Shown piece after piece: positions 39,375-46,505 of a stretch of 46,524 bases of DNA (positions are counted from its first letter, which is position 1; every line of letters starts with the position of its first letter). The DNA lies in the NCBI GenBank assembly GCA_025463305.1, contig JAOBWK010000051.1:1-46524 (forward strand). Reading direction: 5' to 3'. The translations under genes and the position numbers were made by a program. A model generated the notes under the pieces. It saw only the letters and a list, made by a program, of their open reading frames with translations. It ran no database searches and had not been told where the DNA came from. Source of the stretch: Ilumatobacteraceae bacterium (GTDB lineage Bacteria; Actinomycetota; Acidimicrobiia; Acidimicrobiales; Ilumatobacteraceae).

Positions 39375-40286
39375 TCAGGTCGCGCGCAGGCGTTCGATCA
39401 CCGGGGCGAAGTCGTCGAGCGAGCGCACCGTGAAGTAGCTGATGCCCCAGCGGCGGCGGGCCTCGACGATCTGCGCGGCGATCTCGTCGTGCGTGCCGAG
39501 CAGCAGGAACGGTGTCGTCAGTGCATCGTCGAGGGTGAGGCCCGGCACCTCGGTGCAGAAGCCCTCAGCGGCCGCCCGTCGATCCGTCGTGATCGCGACG
39601 ACCTGGACGAGCGCATTGATCTCGACATCGCGGTCGCCGGCCTGCTCATGGATGTGCGCCGCCGTCGAATCGAGCCGATCGGCCTGCCAACGCACCTCGT
39701 GCCGTTGGCCGTCGTCGAGGGTGCGGCCCATCATCGTCAGCCCGATCGTGTCGGCGTGCCGCGCCGCGTGCGCGAGCGCGGCTCGCCCATTCACCCCGAC
39801 GAGGATCGGCAGGTGCTCCTGGAGAGAGCGCCGGATCCGCACGGCGTCGATCCGGTAGTGCTCACCGGCGTACGAGACCTCCTCGCCGTCGAGCAGGCGG
39901 CGGAGGATCTCCACCGACTCCGCCATCCGCCGCTTGCGGACGGCCGGAGGGTCGAACGGTTGGCCGATCGCTGCGTACTCCGTGAACGAGTGCCCGGCGC
40001 CGATGCCCAGCTCGGCGCGCCCACCGGTGTAGTGATCGAGGTCCGCGTACTCCATCGCCAGGTGCACCGGGTGGTGGAAGTCGTTGTTGAGCACCATCGT
40101 GCAGACCCGGATCCGCTCGGTGGCGTTGGCCATCGCGAGGAGCGGCAGCGTCGGTGACCACGCATCACCGAGGTGGTCCCACGTGCTGATGACGTCGAAC
40201 CCGGCGGCCTCCGCGGAGCGGGCGATGTCGCCGAGCTCGCGTGCCGGGTCCGGGCGGACCTGGATGCCGAATCGGAATGGACGCAC
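39375..40286 (-). CDS. LLM-class F420-dependent oxidoreductase
   Basis: The 303-residue protein starts at GTG 40286 with TAGTCT 6 nt upstream. It is a luciferase-like TIM barrel: FRFGIQVRPDPARELGDIARSAEAAGFDVISTWDHLG, PLLAMANATERIRVCTMVLNNDFHHPVHLAMEYADLDHYTGGRAELGIGAGHSFTEYAAIG, and ISYFTVRSLDDFAPVIERL near the end. The family in actinobacteria (TIGR03621-like) uses deazaflavin F420 as hydride carrier. The substrate is unknown. A second LLM domain in this window is part of the kinase fusion. Confidence 0.92.
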   Translation of the reverse strand: MRPFRFGIQVRPDPARELGDIARSAEAAGFDVISTWDHLGDAWSPTLPLLAMANATERIRVCTMVLNNDFHHPVHLAMEYADLDHYTGGRAELGIGAGHSFTEYAAIGQPFDPPAVRKRRMAESVEILRRLLDGEEVSYAGEHYRIDAVRIRRSLQEHLPILVGVNGRAALAHAARHADTIGLTMMGRTLDDGQRHEVRWQADRLDSTAAHIHEQAGDRDVEINALVQVVAITTDRRAAAEGFCTEVPGLTLDDALTTPFLLLGTHDEIAAQIVEARRRWGISYFTVRSLDDFAPVIERLRAT

Positions 40287-40292
40287 GGCCTC

Positions 40293-40298
40293 AGACTA
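40293..40298 (-). promoter_or_regulatory. Candidate -10 of LLM oxidoreductase gene (leaderless)
   Basis: The minus-strand TAGTCT is followed by 6 nt and GTG 40286. The same hexamer precedes LuxR copy 3 at 42872. Confidence 0.55.
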
Positions 40299-40450
40299 CT
40301 CAGACGCAACCACTCAGTTGCAGATCAGACCGCCGATTGTTCCGCAGCACTTCGCCTGGTGGTCGGCTGGGCGTTGCCGGCCCGCAAGGTCCGTGGTCGA
40401 TGATCCATCCGTCGGCATCGTGGACCGGCACCAACGTTCAGGAGAGCCCC

Positions 40451-40534
40451 ATGCGGCGAGTTCTCGTCCTCTGCCTCGTCATCGTCTCGCTCGGCACGGC
40501 GACGATCCTCGCGTCACCGGTTGCGATCGTCTGA
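40451..40534 (+). CDS. 27-residue hydrophobic peptide
   Basis: The short frame reads MRRVLVLCLVIVSLGTATILASPVAIV: a positive N-terminus, one hydrophobic helix and nothing after it. A good GGAGAG ribosome-binding site lies 5 nt upstream, and a strong terminator follows at 40567. It looks like a genuine small membrane peptide, or a signal sequence left after loss of its protein. The rest of the 324-bp gap (40287-40610) holds the LLM promoter and no other gene. Confidence 0.5.
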   Translation: MRRVLVLCLVIVSLGTATILASPVAIV

Positions 40535-40566
40535 TCCGCCGGGGCGACGTTGCCACCTCGATCACG

Positions 40567-40605
40567 GGGAGGCCTCCGACGGCAGTGTGCCGATGTGGGC
40601 CTCCC
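40567..40605. terminator. Bidirectional terminator
   Basis: GGGAGGCC (40567-40574) pairs with GGCCTCCC (40598-40605); inside, CGGCA-GTG-TGCCG makes a second perfect stem. It lies between the small peptide and the convergent dehydrogenase. Confidence 0.7.
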
Positions 40606-40610
40606 AGACC

Positions 40611-41672
40611 TCACCGTGGGACGAATCCGCGGGCGGTGATCAGCGGCAGATCGAGGTAGGTCACGATGCCGGGCGCCGCCGCGCACACGGCCGGGATCGC
40701 GTTGATCGCCGGCAGCGACGTGATGATCATCCCGAGCACCATGTAGTCCTGCATCGACGTCGCGACGAAGTCGGCCGGCGGTGCGATCGTCAGCTTGGTG
40801 TGCACGTTCGGCCGCCCCTGCACATCGACGACGTACCCGTGGTGCACCTTCCAGTCGGGCTCGAGCGTGCGGCCCTTGCGCCACATCACCTTCAGCTCGA
40901 CGACGACGCGGCCCTGGTGCACGCCGCACCAGTTGGCGGCGATCCCGGCCACACATCCGGCACCGATGCTCCAGCTGCCGAGATCGAGATCGGCGGTGGT
41001 GTGCGCGAACTCAGCGTCGCAACGGACCTCGTCGAGCTCCAGCCCGAGGGCGTCGGCGGTGAGCCACACCGCATCGCCGAAGACGGCGGTGCCCTTGGTG
41101 ACGAGCGCCGGCAGCTCGGGATCGTCGGGCGCCCGCCCGAAACCGACGGACAGCTCGGTGTCGGGGGAGTCGTAGCCCGTCGAGTCGACGGACTCGAGCA
41201 TCGTGATCGAGTCGACCCGGTCACAGATCCCGGCCGAGACCAGGGCGAGCAGGTTGGCGAAGCCCGGGTTCATGCCGGAACCGAAGATCGAACTGCCACC
41301 CGCCGAACAGGCGTCCTGGACCCGTCTGCGGCCGTCGCCCAACGCATGGCCGGTGATGAAGCCGGCGGTGGCGACGATGTCGATCCCGGCCTCGAGGATG
41401 CGCACCATCTCGTCGACGTCGGGCCACTTCGGGTTGTAGACGACGCAGTCCGGTCGGAGCGCGAACAGGGCCTCGACGTCGTCCGTGGCGACGATGCCGA
41501 GTGGATCCATCCCGCACAGCTCGCCGACGTCGCGGCCGACCTTGTCCGCACTCCACGCGTAGCAGCCGACCAGCTCCAGCATCGGGTTCGCGACGATGGC
41601 GTGCACCGACCGCATCCCGACGTTGCCCGTCGTCCACTGCACCACTCGGTAGGTCTTCTGCGGCTCGGCCAT
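40611..41672 (-). CDS. DapB-like NAD(P)-dependent amine dehydrogenase family protein
   Basis: The 353-residue protein starts at ATG 41672 with TATGGT 6 nt upstream. The N-terminal Rossmann domain (YRVVQWTTGNVGMRSVHAIVANPMLELVGCYAWSADKVGRDVGELCG) resembles dihydrodipicolinate reductase and is followed by CVVYNPKWPDVDEMVRILEAGIDIVATAGFITG and GSGMNPGFANLLALVSAG. The C-terminal half carries the large family-specific barrel. Members are often annotated as 2,4-diaminopentanoate-dehydrogenase-like or amine dehydrogenase family and abound in actinobacteria, where some lie in lipid or steroid catabolic clusters. The reaction here is not known. Confidence 0.9.
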   Translation of the reverse strand: MAEPQKTYRVVQWTTGNVGMRSVHAIVANPMLELVGCYAWSADKVGRDVGELCGMDPLGIVATDDVEALFALRPDCVVYNPKWPDVDEMVRILEAGIDIVATAGFITGHALGDGRRRVQDACSAGGSSIFGSGMNPGFANLLALVSAGICDRVDSITMLESVDSTGYDSPDTELSVGFGRAPDDPELPALVTKGTAVFGDAVWLTADALGLELDEVRCDAEFAHTTADLDLGSWSIGAGCVAGIAANWCGVHQGRVVVELKVMWRKGRTLEPDWKVHHGYVVDVQGRPNVHTKLTIAPPADFVATSMQDYMVLGMIITSLPAINAIPAVCAAAPGIVTYLDLPLITARGFVPR

Positions 41673-41678
41673 CGCGTG

Positions 41679-41684
41679 ACCATA
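41679..41684 (-). promoter_or_regulatory. Candidate -10 of DapB-like gene (leaderless)
   Basis: The minus-strand TATGGT is followed by 6 nt and ATG 41672; this is one of the best -10 matches in the window. Confidence 0.6.
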
Positions 41685-41786
41685 CGCAGACCGCGCATCG
41701 GCGGACGTGCCGGGCGACGCACGGCGGGTGATGTCTGCACCGTCGCGATCGCGGGAAGTCCTTGATGCGAACGCAGGAGGTTCACC

Positions 41787-42458
41787 ATGTCCAACTCAGT
41801 CACCGAATCACCGTTGGCCCGCCGATCCGTCGCCTTCCTCGTGGCCAACGAGGGCGTCGAGCAGGTCGAGCTCACCGATCCGTGGAAGGCCGTCGCAGAC
41901 GCGGGCGGCACGCCAGTGCTGGTCTCCATCGCGACAGGAGATGTGCAGGCGTACAACCACCTCGATCGCGGCGACGTGTTCCAAGCAACCGTGGCAGCGC
42001 TCGATGCATCCGCAGCGGACTACGTGGGCCTGGTGCTGCCCGGCGGCGTCTCCAACCCCGATCAGCTGCGGATGGACTACGGCGCAGTGCGCTTCGTGCG
42101 GTCGTTCTTCGAGGCCGGCAAGCCGGTTGCGGTCATCTGCCATGGACCGTGGACGTTGATCGAGGCCGACGTCGTGCGCGACCGCCACATCACCAGCTGG
42201 CCGAGCCTGCAGACCGACCTCCGCAACGCCGGCGCGCGCTGGGCGGACGAGGAGGTCGTGGTGTGCACGTCCGGGCCGAGCACGATCGTGTCGAGCCGCA
42301 AGCCGGACGACCTGCCCTCGTTCTGCAAGCACCTCGTCGACGTCTTCTCGTCACCGCCGGCGGGCGGGCCTCGGCCAGCGTCCGGTGCAGACACGGCCGG
42401 TGCCTACGGCGCCGTGCGCGGTCAGAACCCGGCCGACCCGGAGGGCAGCCACCACTGA
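41787..42458 (+). CDS. DJ-1/PfpI-family protein (glyoxalase/protease-like)
   Basis: The 223-residue protein starts at ATG 41787 with a perfect AGGAGG site 6 nt upstream. It has a class-I glutamine-amidotransferase-like fold with SVAFLVANEGVEQVELTDPWKAVADAG, YVGLVLPGGVSNPDQLRMD and the nucleophile elbow AVICHGPW (Cys118-His119), then VRDRHITSWPSLQTDLRNAGARW and VVVCTSGPSTIVSSR. PfpI/YhbO-type proteins are stress-protective enzymes with methylglyoxal-related or peptidase activity. The ~25-residue tail (ASGADTAGAYGAVRGQNPADPEGSHH) is disordered. Leadered expression with a strong ribosome-binding site fits a stress gene. Confidence 0.93.
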   Translation: MSNSVTESPLARRSVAFLVANEGVEQVELTDPWKAVADAGGTPVLVSIATGDVQAYNHLDRGDVFQATVAALDASAADYVGLVLPGGVSNPDQLRMDYGAVRFVRSFFEAGKPVAVICHGPWTLIEADVVRDRHITSWPSLQTDLRNAGARWADEEVVVCTSGPSTIVSSRKPDDLPSFCKHLVDVFSSPPAGGPRPASGADTAGAYGAVRGQNPADPEGSHH

Positions 42459-42506
42459 TGGTGATGGGCGACGGGCACACCTAGGTCCCGCCCGTCGCAC
42501 AAATAG

Positions 42507-42517
42507 GTAGTTCATCC
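42507..42517 (+). promoter_or_regulatory. Possible third, partial copy of the LuxR-region motif
   Basis: GTAGTTCATCC resembles GTAGTTCCTAC of copy B in 9 of 11 positions and lies upstream of the small basic gene and LuxR copy 3. The GTGGA flank is absent, so this is a weak match. Confidence 0.25.
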
Positions 42518-42573
42518 GATGCGCCGGTCCTGCTCAGAGGCGCACAGTGGTTCTCGACAGAGAGAAGCACCTG

Positions 42574-42801
42574 ATGAACGTCACCATCAACCCCACCCTG
42601 ACCGCCACGCTCGCCGCCGATCGGCGCCGGGCCCTGATGATCGAAGCCGACATCCGTCGGACGCGGCGGCTCGCCCGCCGCGCCCGTCGGGCCAGTCCCT
42701 TCGTGTCGTCGCTGTCGACGGGCTTCTCGCCGGTCATCCTCGCGCCCGTGCCGGCCCTCAGCCCGGCGATGTCGGTGGCGATCCTCCCCGCCTGCGCCTG
42801 A
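42574..42801 (+). CDS. Small basic protein, 75 residues
   Basis: ATG 42574 lies behind AGAGAAG. The peptide has an N-terminal MNVTINPTLTATLAADRRRALMIEADIRRTRRLARRARRA, a long Arg-rich amphipathic helix, and a hydrophobic Ser/Pro/Ala C-terminal half (FVSSLSTGFSPVILAPVPALSPAMSVAILPACA). No family is recognised. Codon choice is ordinary. It could bind nucleic acid or membranes. It precedes LuxR copy 3 by 83 bp. The rest of the gap 42459-42573 contains no other gene. Confidence 0.5.
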   Translation: MNVTINPTLTATLAADRRRALMIEADIRRTRRLARRARRASPFVSSLSTGFSPVILAPVPALSPAMSVAILPACA

Positions 42802-42871
42802 CCGTGCTGCACGCCGTCGCTGGCTCGGGATCGGGACCGGAACTGGGCCCGGGCGGGCCACGCGCCGTCGA

Positions 42872-42877
42872 TAGTCT
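42872..42877 (+). promoter_or_regulatory. Candidate -10 of LuxR copy 3 (leaderless)
   Basis: TAGTCT is followed by 7 nt and GTG 42885. A GGCCCG-GG-CGGGCC dyad (42846-42859) just upstream could end transcription of the small basic gene. Confidence 0.5.
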
Positions 42878-42884
42878 GGGCAAC

Positions 42885-45623
42885 GTGTTGACGGGGCGCG
42901 TCGGATTGAGCCCGATCATGATCGGCCGCACCGCTGCGCTGGAGCGTCTCCGCACCGTGGTCGAGATGGCCGAGCTGCACGCCTCGGACCTCCCGACGGT
43001 CGCGCTCATCGCCGGCGAGGCCGGCATCGGCAAGACCCGTCTGCTGCGCGAGATGCTGACGATCCTGCCGCGCGATGTCACGGTGTTCTCGGCCGTCGCC
43101 GAGCCGCGCTCGTTGGGGCATCCGTTCGACGTGGCCGATCAGCTGTCGCCCGGCATCGACGTGGTGGAAGCCGTCGCGGCCGCCGCCCTCAAGGGTCGAG
43201 TCGCCGTCGTCGTCGAGGACCTCCACTGGATCGACTCCGACAGCGTCAACGTGATCGACGCGATCGCCCGCCAGCCGCTGCCGAACGTCGTGCTGTTCGC
43301 CACCTACCGCCCGTCGGAGCTGAGCCGGGGCGCGCCGGGCGGCGATCTGGTGCTGCGCCTCGAACGGCGCAACGAAGTGGACCAGTTCCGGCTCGACCGG
43401 TTGGACCGCGCCGAGGTCGCGATGCTGATCGCCGCCATCATCGGTCGCCAGGCGTCGTCCGCCGCGGTCGAGGCGGTGCACCGCCGCAGCGGTGGCGTGC
43501 CGTTCGTCGTGGAGGAGCTGCTGCGCTTCGCCGGGCCCGATGCGTGCAGCGACGACATCGTCGAGGCCCAGCTGCCGTGGTCGCTGGAGGAAGCCGTCCG
43601 CCAGCAGGTGTCGGGCCTGAACCCGCAGGAGCGGTGCATCGTCGAGGTGCTCGCCGTGCTCGGCCAGCCTGCCGGGTTCGAGGAGCTCGTCTCGGTCACC
43701 GGCTTCGACGAGCGCGAGCTGCTGGTGCACTTGCGCGCCCTGGTCAGCGGCGACGTGGTCGAGGAGACCCGCAACGACCGGCTGTGGTTCGGCCACGCGC
43801 TGCTGGCCGAGTCGATCATCCACCAGTTGCTCGGCCGCGAGCGCCGCCGGCTGCACGAGGCGTGCTTCGAGACCATCTCGCGCCTCGCGCCCGACGACTT
43901 CGCCGCACTCGCCCACCACGCCAACGGCGCGGGCCGGTACGAGGACATCGTCCCGATCGCCCGCCAGGGTGCTCGCGCCTACCTCGACCGTGGCGCGACG
44001 TTCCAGGCGCTCCGCCTGGCCACGGCCGGGTTGGGGGAGGACCCCGACGATCCGAGCCTGCTTTCGGTGGCCACCGAGGCCGCGTGGCGGATGGACTTCC
44101 TGCCGGAGGCCGCTGGTCATGCACACAACTGGGTGCGCACCGCGACGACGATGTCCGAGCGGATCGACGCGATGCGCTACGCGGCCAGGATCGGTTTCGA
44201 GCGCGGCCGGGCGGCGGATGCGAAGGTGCCGGCGTCGTCCGATCCGATCGTCGCCGACCTGATGGCGCTCGCCGGTTCGCTGCCCGACGGCGCCGATCGG
44301 GCACGCGCAGAAGCTGCGGTGGCCCAGCTGCTGATGATGGCCGACGACGATCGCGCCGTGAGCTGGGCCGAGCGGGCCATCGTCCAGGCCGAGGCGGCCG
44401 GCGACAAGCAGATCCTCGTGCAGGCCCGACTCGAACGGGCCAGCGCGCAGCACCGATCGACGCAGCGGGCGGTGTCGCTGAGCGCGATGCACGACGTGAT
44501 CGACGACGCCCGGGCGATCGGCGACGGCGTGCTCCTCACGCGGGCGCTGAACAACACCCTCAACCTCCTCGCCCCGCACAGCGCAGAGAGCGGCGCGCTG
44601 CGCGACGAGCTGCGCACCACGGCGGCAGCGTTCGGGTTCGACAAGCTCGGGCACCTGAACGTGATGTGGTGGGACGCGGTCGCAGCCGAGGCCGATGGCG
44701 ATCTCGCCACCTACCGACGCCTCCTCGACGAATGGGCCAACTGGACGCCGCTCAAGCGGTACTCCACCGACTACCTGGCCGTGCAGATCTCGCTCGCCGC
44801 GGAGGAGGGCCGGGTCGCCGACGGGCTCGCCCTGTCGGCCGAGGGCACGAGCCAGCTGGGCTGCACGCTCGACGGCGATCGCGCGGTGGCGCGGCTGAAC
44901 CTCGCAGCCGTCGCCCAGGACCCTGTCGCCGGACGCATCGCGTTCGAGCAGTTCGTCGACGGCGCGCCACTGATGGACAACTGGTTCGCGCTCGGGCTGG
45001 TGCTCCAGGCGGTCGGCAGCTCGCTCGAGGTCGGCATTCCGGTGACCGAGATCCGCCAGCGGCTGATCGCCTCGCTCCTGGCCGACCATCCCGCTCGCGC
45101 CGAGCTCGTCGGTGCGGCCGAAGGCCCGCTCGCGCTCGCCGAGGGCGACTTCGTCCGCGCGATCGAGCACCTCGGCACGACCCTCTCCACGGCCCGCGAC
45201 TGCATGCCGCGCTCGGTCGAGGGCTCGTTGCACCTCGCCCTGGCGCAGGCGTCGCTGTCCGTCGGCGACCGGGCCGGCGCGCTGGTGGCTGCCCACGCAG
45301 CCGTGGCGACGCTCGCCAAGTGGCCCGGCTGGCGGCGTGATCGCGCCGAAGCGATGCTCGGCCGGTTGCAGGGCAGCACCGTGCGCCCGATCGGCGATCT
45401 CACGGCCCGCGAATCCGAGGTGTCGATCCTGATCGCCGAGGGACTGACGAACGCTCAGCTCGCCGAGCGGCTGTTCATCTCGCCGAAGACCGCCGCCGTG
45501 CACGTCTCGAACATCCTGGCCAAGCTCGGGTTGTCGAGCCGGACCGAGATCGCCGCGTGGCAGATCCGTCGTGATCGCCCGATCACGGGCGAACGCGTCG
45601 AAACCGGACCCTCAGGCGGATAG
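42885..45623 (+). CDS. Large ATP-binding LuxR-family regulator, copy 3
   Basis: The start is GTG 42885 (912 residues), chosen for the -10 7 nt upstream and because IMIGRTAALERLRTVVEMAE then begins the ATPase domain as in the other copies. Walker A GEAGIGKT is at 44-51, and a Walker B-like region VAVVVEDLHWIDSDS follows. A long helical repeat region spans ~300-830, and a C-terminal GerE HTH is present (LTARESEVSILIAEGLTNAQLAERLFISPKTAAVHVSNILAKLGL, ~836-885). The wording of its motifs differs from copies 1 and 2 (AAVHVSNILAKLGLSSR instead of TVGNYLLRAYRRLGV), so it belongs to another branch of the same LAL/MalT family. The TAG stop is shared with the -10 of the STAS gene. Confidence 0.92.
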   Translation: MLTGRVGLSPIMIGRTAALERLRTVVEMAELHASDLPTVALIAGEAGIGKTRLLREMLTILPRDVTVFSAVAEPRSLGHPFDVADQLSPGIDVVEAVAAAALKGRVAVVVEDLHWIDSDSVNVIDAIARQPLPNVVLFATYRPSELSRGAPGGDLVLRLERRNEVDQFRLDRLDRAEVAMLIAAIIGRQASSAAVEAVHRRSGGVPFVVEELLRFAGPDACSDDIVEAQLPWSLEEAVRQQVSGLNPQERCIVEVLAVLGQPAGFEELVSVTGFDERELLVHLRALVSGDVVEETRNDRLWFGHALLAESIIHQLLGRERRRLHEACFETISRLAPDDFAALAHHANGAGRYEDIVPIARQGARAYLDRGATFQALRLATAGLGEDPDDPSLLSVATEAAWRMDFLPEAAGHAHNWVRTATTMSERIDAMRYAARIGFERGRAADAKVPASSDPIVADLMALAGSLPDGADRARAEAAVAQLLMMADDDRAVSWAERAIVQAEAAGDKQILVQARLERASAQHRSTQRAVSLSAMHDVIDDARAIGDGVLLTRALNNTLNLLAPHSAESGALRDELRTTAAAFGFDKLGHLNVMWWDAVAAEADGDLATYRRLLDEWANWTPLKRYSTDYLAVQISLAAEEGRVADGLALSAEGTSQLGCTLDGDRAVARLNLAAVAQDPVAGRIAFEQFVDGAPLMDNWFALGLVLQAVGSSLEVGIPVTEIRQRLIASLLADHPARAELVGAAEGPLALAEGDFVRAIEHLGTTLSTARDCMPRSVEGSLHLALAQASLSVGDRAGALVAAHAAVATLAKWPGWRRDRAEAMLGRLQGSTVRPIGDLTARESEVSILIAEGLTNAQLAERLFISPKTAAVHVSNILAKLGLSSRTEIAAWQIRRDRPITGERVETGPSGG

Positions 45624-45626
45624 CTT
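45621..45626 (+). promoter_or_regulatory. Candidate -10 of STAS gene using the LuxR stop codon
   Basis: TAGCTT starts with the TAG stop of LuxR copy 3 and is followed by 7 nt and GTG 45634. It is the second case here of a stop codon doubling as a -10. Confidence 0.5.
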
Positions 45627-45633
45627 GCCCGTC

Positions 45634-45930
45634 GTGGATGGGGATCTCGTCATCACAGCCGGCTCGGAACCGCAGGAGCTCGTCGTCTGTGGCGACATCG
45701 ATCTGGCAACGGTCGACGTCCTCGAAGCCGCCATCGCCGCCGTGCGCAGCGCCGGTCACCCGGACCTCGTCATCGACCTTGCCGGTGTCGGGTTCGTCGA
45801 TTCCCGCGGCCTCCGTGCGCTGCTGACCGCGCAGCAGACCGGACCCGTGTCGCTCCGTCGGCCCTCGATCGCTGTGCGCCGCCTCCTGCAGCTCACGGGT
45901 GTCGAGCAGCACTTCGCTGTCATCGACTGA
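45634..45930 (+). CDS. STAS-domain anti-sigma-factor antagonist (SpoIIAA/RsbV-like)
   Basis: The 98-residue protein starts at GTG 45634 (an upstream TTG and a longer frame into the LuxR end are possible but lack support). It is a single STAS domain: LVVCGDIDLATVDVLEAAIAAVRSAGHPDLVIDLAGVGFVDSRGLRALLTAQQ. Ser57 in FVDSRGL is the expected phosphorylation site. In its unphosphorylated form such a protein binds an anti-sigma kinase and frees the sigma factor. A HATPase kinase-like gene lies convergently 33 bp away and is the obvious partner. No sigma factor is visible. Confidence 0.93.
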   Translation: MDGDLVITAGSEPQELVVCGDIDLATVDVLEAAIAAVRSAGHPDLVIDLAGVGFVDSRGLRALLTAQQTGPVSLRRPSIAVRRLLQLTGVEQHFAVID

Positions 45931-45963
45931 TCGCGCCGCCTGGAGCGCCCGGAGGGCTCGACG

Positions 45964-46365
45964 TCAGGCCGTCTCGTCGCGGGCGAACTCCGCCCACACG
46001 ACCTTGCCGCCGACGACGGGGAACATGCCCCACTGCTCGGCGATGTCGGCGATGATCTGCAGCCCGCGGCCGCCCACACCCTCGCAAGCCGGGCGCACGA
46101 CCGGCAGGTGGCTGTCGGTGTCCTCGACCTCGATGCGGAACGGCCCGTCGTCGGTGCGCAGCCAGGCACGCAGCGTGCCGCCGTCTTCGGTGTGCACGAC
46201 CACGTTCGACACCAGCTCGCTGGCGGCGAGCTCGACCACGAAGCCGAAGCCGTCGAAGTGGTCCGCGAACATCGGCTCCAGCTCCATCCGTGCCCGTCGC
46301 GCCGCTTGCAGCGTGTGACCGAACCGGAACGTCAGATCGGGCGCCCTCCTGGCCTCCGCACACAT
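45964..46365 (-). CDS. HATPase_c_2 anti-sigma regulatory kinase-like protein (RsbW/SpoIIAB-like)
   Basis: The 133-residue protein starts at ATG 46365; the best upstream hexamer, TAGGTC, lacks the final T of a -10. It is a Bergerat-fold ATPase: the N-box VVELAASELVSNVVVHT (E/N for Mg-ATP), the D-box region IEVEDTDSHLP, and the G2-like GVGGRGLQIIADIAEQWG. This is the serine-kinase fold that phosphorylates STAS antagonists and holds sigma factors. It is convergent with the STAS gene, not in the usual operon, so expression of the two is set separately. Whether it holds a sigma factor or acts on another partner is unknown. Confidence 0.9.
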   Translation of the reverse strand: MCAEARRAPDLTFRFGHTLQAARRARMELEPMFADHFDGFGFVVELAASELVSNVVVHTEDGGTLRAWLRTDDGPFRIEVEDTDSHLPVVRPACEGVGGRGLQIIADIAEQWGMFPVVGGKVVWAEFARDETA

Positions 46366-46443
46366 GCCATGGACCTACCCGGTGGGCACGTCATCCAGAC
46401 CGAACGGCCCGGATCCATCCGCGGCTCGATCCCGGAGACGTCG

Positions 46444-46473
46444 ACGGCCGGCCCCATCGAGGGGGCCGGCCGT
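46444..46473 (-). terminator. Strong 12-bp hairpin at the right edge
   Basis: ACGGCCGGCCCC (46444-46455) and GGGGCCGGCCGT (46462-46473) are perfectly complementary around ATCGAG. It lies upstream of the anti-sigma kinase gene and most likely terminates leftward transcription entering from beyond the window. Confidence 0.7.
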
Positions 46474-46505
46474 CCGGGACGTCGTTAGATGCGGTGTCGC
46501 CGGCG

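Noticed and set aside
42534..45503. Long minus-strand open frame of 989 codons
   Set aside because: Antisense of LuxR copy 3, whose Walker and HTH motifs show the plus strand is coding.
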